Below, piece after piece: positions 58,581 through 64,000 of a stretch of 64,000 bases of DNA. Source of the stretch: Ahaetulla prasina (lineage: Eukaryota > Chordata > Lepidosauria > Squamata > Colubridae); assembly GCF_028640845.1 (NCBI RefSeq), contig NC_080539.1:157417236-157481235 (forward strand), written 5' to 3'. The translations under genes and the position numbers were made by a program. The first letter of the stretch is position 1, and the number at the start of each line of letters is the position of its first letter. The notes below the pieces were generated by a model, which was given only the letters and a program-made list of their open reading frames with translations, was not told where the DNA came from and ran no database searches.

Positions 58581-58757
58581 CAGTGGTCACCAACCAGTGG
58601 TCCATGAGAAAATTTTGGTGGTCCGCAGAAAAATGATTTGCTTTTTTAAATATTGCGCTAAATACTATCTTTTAAAAAAAAAATCATATTAGTGGTCCGT
58701 GGGATTTAAAATTATGAATTTTGTGGTCCCTGAGGTCCGTAAGGTTGGTGATCCCTG
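58581..58757 (-). mobile_element. CAGGGGTCACCAACC hAT-type MITE (177 bp), short relative of the gene-carrying copy
   Basis: Inverted ends CAGTGGTCACCAACC and TTGGTGATCCCTG; flanks ATATAGTA (58573-58580) and ATCTAGCA (58758-58765) match at 6 of 8. Read in reverse, both halves match the outer parts of 9329-10111, without the inner roughly 590 bp. Confidence 0.8.
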
Positions 58758-58765
58758 ATCTAGCA

Positions 58766-59157
58766 AATGCAGAAAGCAGTCATTGATTACACTGTGTTAT
58801 ACATTTGTATATAATCAATGAAATATTATTAATATTCTATTAGAGTTTAGGACAGAATTATCACTTTCAGTTAACCCTGGGGCTAAATATAGTACTCCAA
58901 AATACTTTGAGGAACAGCCCCTAAGGATCTCCAAAAACTGTCATGAAATTATAAAATGTATTGTGCTAGAAGGAGGAAATATGAAGTGTGTGGCTAAATG
59001 TCAGTTCTTTAAGGTGGGGCTTATCAGGAAACAGACACTGTACGAATTGCAGGAATGCTGTTTTATTATTACAAAGTACATATATTATTACATAGTCTTA
59101 TATTATTAATTTATGTTAGGATCCATTCACTACATTGGGGAACCCAGGCTGTTGTCA
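58766..59157. other. No recognised feature
   Basis: No recognisable repeat or gene. Confidence 0.45.
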
Positions 59158-59165
59158 GCTCTAGT

Positions 59166-59302
59166 CAGTGGTGGGATTCAGCGGGTTCGCACCACTTCGG
59201 GAGAACCGGTTGTTAACTTCCTGAGCAGTTTGGCAAACTGGTTGTTGGAAGAAATCATTAGGGCAGAGAACCGGTTGTTAAATTACTCGAATCCCACCAC
59301 TG
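59166..59302 (+). mobile_element. CAGTGGTGGG hAT-type MITE, copy A9 (137 bp)
   Basis: CAGTGGTGGGATTCAGCG...AATCCCACCACTG with a perfect 8-bp duplication GCTCTAGT (59158-59165 and 59303-59310). Same length and layout as copy A5. Confidence 0.93.
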
Positions 59303-59310
59303 GCTCTAGT

Positions 59311-59844
59311 CCTGCTCACAGCTTGGAAAAAAGATCTTGCATTCTTGTTCTCAATGTAGTGCCAGAGCAAAAACTGGAGCATTAATAGTTAAGGATGTTC
59401 ACTCTATATGGGGGAATGATTCTTAGAAAATTACTTTTTGAAAGCGGATCATTCTGAAATGTTCTGAATAGGCAAAAATTAGTAATCAGAGAAACGAGGT
59501 AAAGGAATATTTGTTTTCCCCAGAAGACCAATATTTGCAATGAACTATAGTTTGAAGCAATCTGCTAAATCTGTATTATTTTTTACAGAAGTCTGAATAT
59601 TATAAAACGGCATCAGTCTCTCACTGGTGCCCTTCACATAAAGAAAGCTGGACCCAAAGCAAAGTCTGCACAAGTAGTACTTGAGGCCATCATTCAGCAT
59701 CAGAGCTATCTGGAAACCGCATGGAGAATCTGTTTTATAGTGAGGAGAATTCTGAAACTGGAATCGGCCACTTAAACCATGGAGTCCAATCTCACAGGCC
59801 ATGCGGGACTCTAAATGAAAGCCTTTCTGGTTGTTTCCATAAAT
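59311..59844. other. No recognised feature
   Basis: No recognisable repeat or gene. Confidence 0.45.
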
Positions 59845-59943
59845 CAGTAGGGTTGAATCTTGGCAACTTTAAGACTTGTGGACTTCAACTCCCTGGGTGT
59901 TGAAGTCCACAAGTCTTAAAGTTGCCAAGATTCAACATCCCTG
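59845..59943. mobile_element. Hairpin hAT-type MITE, copy B4 (99 bp)
   Basis: Arms of about 48 bp ('ttgaatcttggcaactttaag' and its reverse complement) around 'tccctgggtgt', ends CAGTAGGG and CATCCCTG. No convincing target duplication (4 of 8). Confidence 0.75.
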
Positions 59944-60109
59944 TCTAATACTGTCTAGGAAAGTAAGGTTATCATTCTCTGTTCCACTGATACAATGCTC
60001 TGACTCCAGGAAGTGTATTATAACTTTCACCAGGGATCTGCCTTCCTATAATCAATAGAGAGTCTTGACTTTCCTATAGATGATAGTAGTTCACTACTTA
60101 AAAAATTGT

Positions 60110-61070
60110 ATACTGGAAATCCTCAATGTATGATCACAATTGATTCCAAAATTTCTAACCAAGACATTTTTTAAATTTTTTTTTAATTTATTTTGTCACA
60201 ACAGTATATACAATCATCAACATAAAAATAACTCATCATGAGAGAAAATGTATATATAAGTAAAAGTATAAGTAAAAGTATGCATATAATATTATAATGA
60301 AGAGAACAATAGGACAGGAACGGTAGGCACTTTTGTGCACTTATGCACGCCCCTTATAGTCCTCTTAGGAATGGGGTGAGGTCAATAGTAGACAGTTTTT
60401 GGTTGAAGATTTTGGGGTTTTGAGTAGAGACTATAGAGTCAGGTAGTGAGTTCCAAGCGTTAACAACTCTGTTACAGAAGTCATATTTTCTGCAATCAAG
60501 ATTGAAGCGGTTGACATTAAGTTTGAATCTATTGTTTGCTCTTGTATTGTTGCGATTGAAGCTGAAGTAGTCTTTTACAGGAAGGATATTACAATAGATG
60601 ATTCTGTGTGTTAAACACAGATCATGTCGGAGACGGCGGAGTTCTAAGTTTTCTAAACCCAGGATTTCAAGCCTGGTGGTATAAGGTATTTTGTTGATTT
60701 CGGAGGAGCGAAGAACTCTTCTAGTAAAATATTTTTGGACGTGTTCGATAGTATTAATGTCAGATAATCATTGGTTAAATGAGTTTTCCCCCCTTTTACG
60801 ACCTTGCTTCTCACAGTTGTTAAGTGAATCACTGCAGTTGTTAAGTTACTAACACTGTTATTAGGTGAAGCTGGCTTCCCCATTGACTCTGCTTGTCGGA
60901 AAGTCACAAAAAAGCGATTACAGCACCCTGGAACACTGTAACCATCATTGGCAACATTCCAGTTGTCAAGCATCTGAATTTTGGTCACAGGACCACAGTC
61001 ATTTTTTTCAGTGCCATTGTAACTTCTAATGATCACTAAATCAATACTTTCAAGTCAAGGACTATCTGTG
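60110..61070 (+). mobile_element. AGTCCTCGACTTACGACC-family element, split by a LINE
   Basis: The left part ('gaaatcctcaatgtatgatcac', 'ttctaaccaagac') continues at 60765 ('attggttaaatgag', 'ttacgaccttgcttctcac', 'cacagttgttaagtgaatcac') and ends 'caagtcaaggactatctgt' at 61070. Confidence 0.75.
60168..60764 (-). mobile_element. L2-like LINE 3' end inserted in the inverted-repeat element
   Basis: Reverse strand: coding remnants NINTIEHVQKYFTRRVLRSSEI and LENLELRRLRHDLCLTHRII, then YFSFNRNNTRANNRFKLNVNR and the family 3' UTR and tail. Very similar to 14040-14699. Boundaries approximate. Confidence 0.85.
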
Positions 61071-61266
61071 GTGCCCTCTCTTCCCTTAGACATCTTTTCT
61101 CAAAACTAAAACATGTTCATTTCTGCTCTCTTCTGTTCAGCTATATCCTATGGTCATTCTGGTTGCAATTTGTTGTGTCTGTTCCAAGGCGCTTCCTTCA
61201 CAGCTGCTTTAATGCATTTTCCTCCCATCTTTAAGTCAGCAGGAAATGATATCAACATATACCAAC

Positions 61267-61529
61267 CAGTGGTTGAATTCAATCTTTTTTTACTACCGGT
61301 TCTGTGGGCGTGGCTTGGTGGGCGTGGCTTGGCTTGGCGGGCATGGCAGGGGAAGGATACTGCAAAATCTCCATTCCTTCCCCACTCCTGGGAAAAGGAT
61401 ATTGCAAAATCTCCATTCCCACCCCACTCTGGGACCAGCCAGAGTTGGTATTTGCCGGTTCTCCGAACTACTCAAAATTTCCACTACCGGTTCTCCAGAA
61501 CCTGTCAGAACTCGCTGATTAGCACCCCG
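61267..61529 (+). mobile_element. CAGTGGTGGG hAT-type MITE, copy A10 (263 bp)
   Basis: CAGTGGTTGAATTC...GATTAGCACCCCG, flanks ATACCAAC (61259-61266) and ATACCAAT (61530-61537), 7 of 8. Interior like copy A4 but with two instead of four GAAGGATAYTGC units. Confidence 0.85.
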
Positions 61530-61537
61530 ATACCAAT

Positions 61538-62045
61538 TGCTTCCACTGCCTCAGCAATGCATTAAGGAAATATTGCTGCCCTTATAGTTTTGTTGTGGGA
61601 AAGCTTCGAAGCATCCTAACCATAACCCTTCCAACCAGAGTCACCAATCAAGGGGGAAATACCAATCATTTGTTTGTTTATTTTTTGTTTATAACATTTA
61701 TTCGTCTCCCATCTTACCATACGGTAACTCTGGTCCAAATATACAGTCCAAACATAAAAAGAAATTAAAACCAAGGACACATCGGAAGGCAGGGGTGGAA
61801 TGGTGAAGAGGTGGGATCTGTTATTACTCAACCATTTCACTGTTACCTCAAGATATGCTGGGGAAATGGTAGGGAATTCTCAGGGAAGCTTCCTACTTCA
61901 GATTTTTATTTTATGGGTCTGAGATGTTATTTTTTATTTTATATGTTTATATTATTTTATATTTTATAGATCTGAGATGTCATCTCAGAACAATTGTACC
62001 ATATCTTTCAAAAATCCTGGAATACCAGGGTTGGAGAAGAGCTTC
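61538..62045. other. No recognised feature
   Basis: AT-rich, with TTTTATAT-type clusters near 61925-61970; no recognised repeat or gene. Confidence 0.4.
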
Positions 62046-62049
62046 AAAA

Positions 62050-62825
62050 AAAAATTGCAGGGTGGGGGTGAGGAACAGACTCAGGAAATTACAGACCAAC
62101 CAGCCTAACTTCAATACTTGGGAAGATACAGAAAAACATAATCACAAAACAGATCTGCGCAGATCTAGAAACAGATAAAGTTATAACTAAAAGCCAGCAT
62201 GGGTTTGTTAAAAACAGATCATGACAAACCAATCTTATTTCATTCTTTGATACAGTGACTAAATTAGTAGACCAGCAAAATGCTGTGGAACATAGTATAC
62301 TTAGACTTCAGCAAGGCATTCGACAAAGTAGACCATAATCTACTTCTTGATAAGCTAGAAAAATGTGGGATAGGCAGCATCACCACCAGATAGATTTGTA
62401 AATGGTTGACAAACTGTATTCAATGCGTAGTCCTTAATGGTACTACATCTACGTGGAGGAAAGTAAGCAGTGGGGTGCCACAAGGTTCTGTCTTAGGGTT
62501 ACTCTAAGAGCCCAGTACTCTTCAATGTCTTCATAACTTAGATGAGGGAATAAAAGAGGAATTCATCAAATTTTCAGATCACGCTAAGTTGGCAGGAATA
62601 GCCAACACCCCAGAAGACAAGCTCAGGGTCCAAAAAGACCTTGACAGACTTGAACAACACAGGGGCAGGGTCCATGCACGGGGGCCATGTGTGCATTGCA
62701 TTCACATACGCGCACGCTTTGGGCACTCGGTCCAGAAAAGATTAGCCGTCACCAATATAGGGTCTCCTGCTTGAGCAGGGGGTTAGACTAGAAGACCTCC
62801 AAGGTCCTTTCCACTTTATTCTGAT
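62050..62825 (+). mobile_element. CR1 LINE, RT middle plus 3' end, with internal deletion and MITE scar
   Basis: CR1 RT remnants include YLDFSKAFDKVDHNLLLDKLEKCG (about 62297-62368), a GVPQGS-like stretch near 62474 and the segment to 'aaaaagaccttgacagacttgaac'. Many stops and shifts. The CR1 C-terminus (about 700 bp in the copy at 26190) is missing. The 3' end resumes at 62755 ('atatagggtctcctgcttgagc') and finishes with 'gacctccaaggtcctttcc' and a TGATTGATTGG tail. Confidence 0.82.
62656..62754 (-). mobile_element. CAGTGATGG hAT-type MITE F3, truncated, in CR1
   Basis: 'Gggcactcggtccagaaaag...ttagccgtcacca' matches this family's end in reverse. The CR1 octamer ATATAGGG (reverse complement of CCCTATAT) follows at 62755-62762. 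The other end of the MITE and adjoining CR1 are lost. The left boundary is approximate. Confidence 0.6.
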
Positions 62826-62829
62826 TGAT

Positions 62830-64000
62830 TGGTTGGTTGATTTTATAGGTCTATTGATCTCTTTGGATATAATTGAGATAATAAAAATATCTCTCCAAAA
62901 GATTTTTTATTTTTTGGAAGTGCAGCGCTCAAGTACAAGAAATTAAATTTTTCAAAGGAACCGTTTTCAATGTCCAAATCATGCAGACGTCAATCTCTCA
63001 AAAGATTGATATTCCCATGGCAAAACTACCTCTGAAATTAGTGGTGTTAATGCTGGGCATGTGTCTGCAATATTCAGACAAAACTAGGGGGCATATATTG
63101 GTTCCTGCACTGTAAATCCATTCTGGCATTATTTTGGATAAATCTTTGAGATTCCAGCTCCATTCACTTCAGTCATTTTTTTTTATTACTTGATAGATTC
63201 ATCCACATAACCTAATTATCTTTGTTGGCAAGAACGTCACTACCCCAGCACTTTGCATCCTGAGATTCTCAAGGGTGCTTTCAACTTCTGGAGGTACAGG
63301 ATCATGACCAAAATGTCAACAGTCGCTGTTTAATCGTGCATTGATTCCAACGGAACACACTTAAAAACCCCACTGCTAAGCAAATACACTCGAGGCTGTT
63401 GCTTAGACATCAAGTCCTCCTGAAAGCAGTCAGGTGTGCAGCTCGAGTACAATGCAAGCCGCCTTCAGATGGAGCCTGCCATGCATGCCGATTTAGCCAG
63501 AGAAAGCCAGGATGAATTCAGGGAGGGATTTTTCTGAGAAAATGCTGATAAGGTCAAGCTTCCCGGTCTGCTTCTATTAGGCAAGGCTAATTTTAATCAG
63601 AACCGGGGTCCCACTGAGTTCTTCTTTATTTGGGAGATTTATGACTGGATTTTTCATTACAAACGCAATCATCCCGAAGTCAATTCTCTCATCATTAGCA
63701 GTTTTATCTTTTAACTGTGTCTCTTAATGATAAGGAATGAGGTGCTCTGAAAGAAGAAAACTGCAAACATGGCTTCCATGGTGAACCACGGTGAAACATG
63801 AACTGCAGTTCCTGTTTAAATTTTGTGAAGAGCAGTCTCTTGATCTCCTGGAAGGCATGGAAGATTGAGACGTTCATATTTCCTCTCATAGATGACACCC
63901 ATCCTTGCCCTACTGCTATTTTTCAATCCTGGCCATGGCTGTTTCCTTCTGGATTGCCTGTGAGGGTGGGGACTAAGGGACATTATTTGGAGGGGGAGTT
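62830..64000. other. No recognised feature
   Basis: No recognisable repeat, RNA or coding segment up to the window edge. Confidence 0.45.

Overview
This is non-coding DNA from a vertebrate, most likely a snake. The evidence is the repeat set: CR1 LINE 3' ends, an L2/L3-type LINE whose 3' end runs into TTCTA-type pentanucleotide repeats, a BovB (RTE) LINE fragment, tRNA-derived SINEs with a BovB-like tail, Penelope-like elements, and many hAT-type miniature transposons. I recognise no complete host gene, rRNA or functional tRNA. None of the open reading frames reads as a host protein. Those with recognisable content are fragments of LINE or Penelope reverse transcriptases and endonucleases. 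The window could be intergenic or lie inside a large intron; the sequence alone does not say which.

Layout. 0-5 kb: SINE and hAT-MITE remnants, then an inverted pair of Penelope-like (PLE) fragments at 3.5-4.9 kb, bounded by TA-dinucleotide arrays. The PLE encodes a GIY-YIG endonuclease and carries hammerhead-ribozyme-like motifs. 5-15 kb: SINEs, L2-like LINE tails and hAT MITEs, including a 783-bp hAT element that has captured a piece of a coiled-coil host gene (9.3-10.1 kb), and an L2-like LINE with a perfect 16-bp target duplication (14.0-14.7 kb). 15.4-18.3 kb: a long, only lightly damaged L2/L3-type LINE set between tetranucleotide arrays. 19.9-25.5 kb: MITEs, a second LINE 3' end, and two LTR-like units side by side. 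26-32.7 kb: strongly nested repeats (a LINE inside CR1; a LINE inside a MITE inside CR1). 33.9-38.5 kb: a SINE split by a MITE, more CR1, a reverse-strand L2/L3 LINE and a hairpin MITE. 42-47.8 kb: a third hammerhead-like PLE end, large hAT elements, and a solo LTR inside a SINE. 49-55 kb: BovB, MITEs, CR1 with a MITE, and another LINE 3' end. 57-63 kb: a terminal-inverted-repeat element split by a perfect hairpin MITE, another split by a LINE, and CR1 with a MITE scar.

The strongest signals are: (1) three hammerhead-like motifs at PLE ends, one with compensatory stem changes; (2) a gene fragment carried inside a non-autonomous hAT element with a perfect 8-bp target duplication; (3) ten insertions of one CAGTGGTGGG-ended MITE family, nearly all with 8-bp target duplications that are perfect or one base off; (4) three insertions of another MITE family at the same octamer of CR1. 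Intervals with no recognised feature are listed so that silence can be told from omission. All family names come from memory of family hallmarks, not from a database search.
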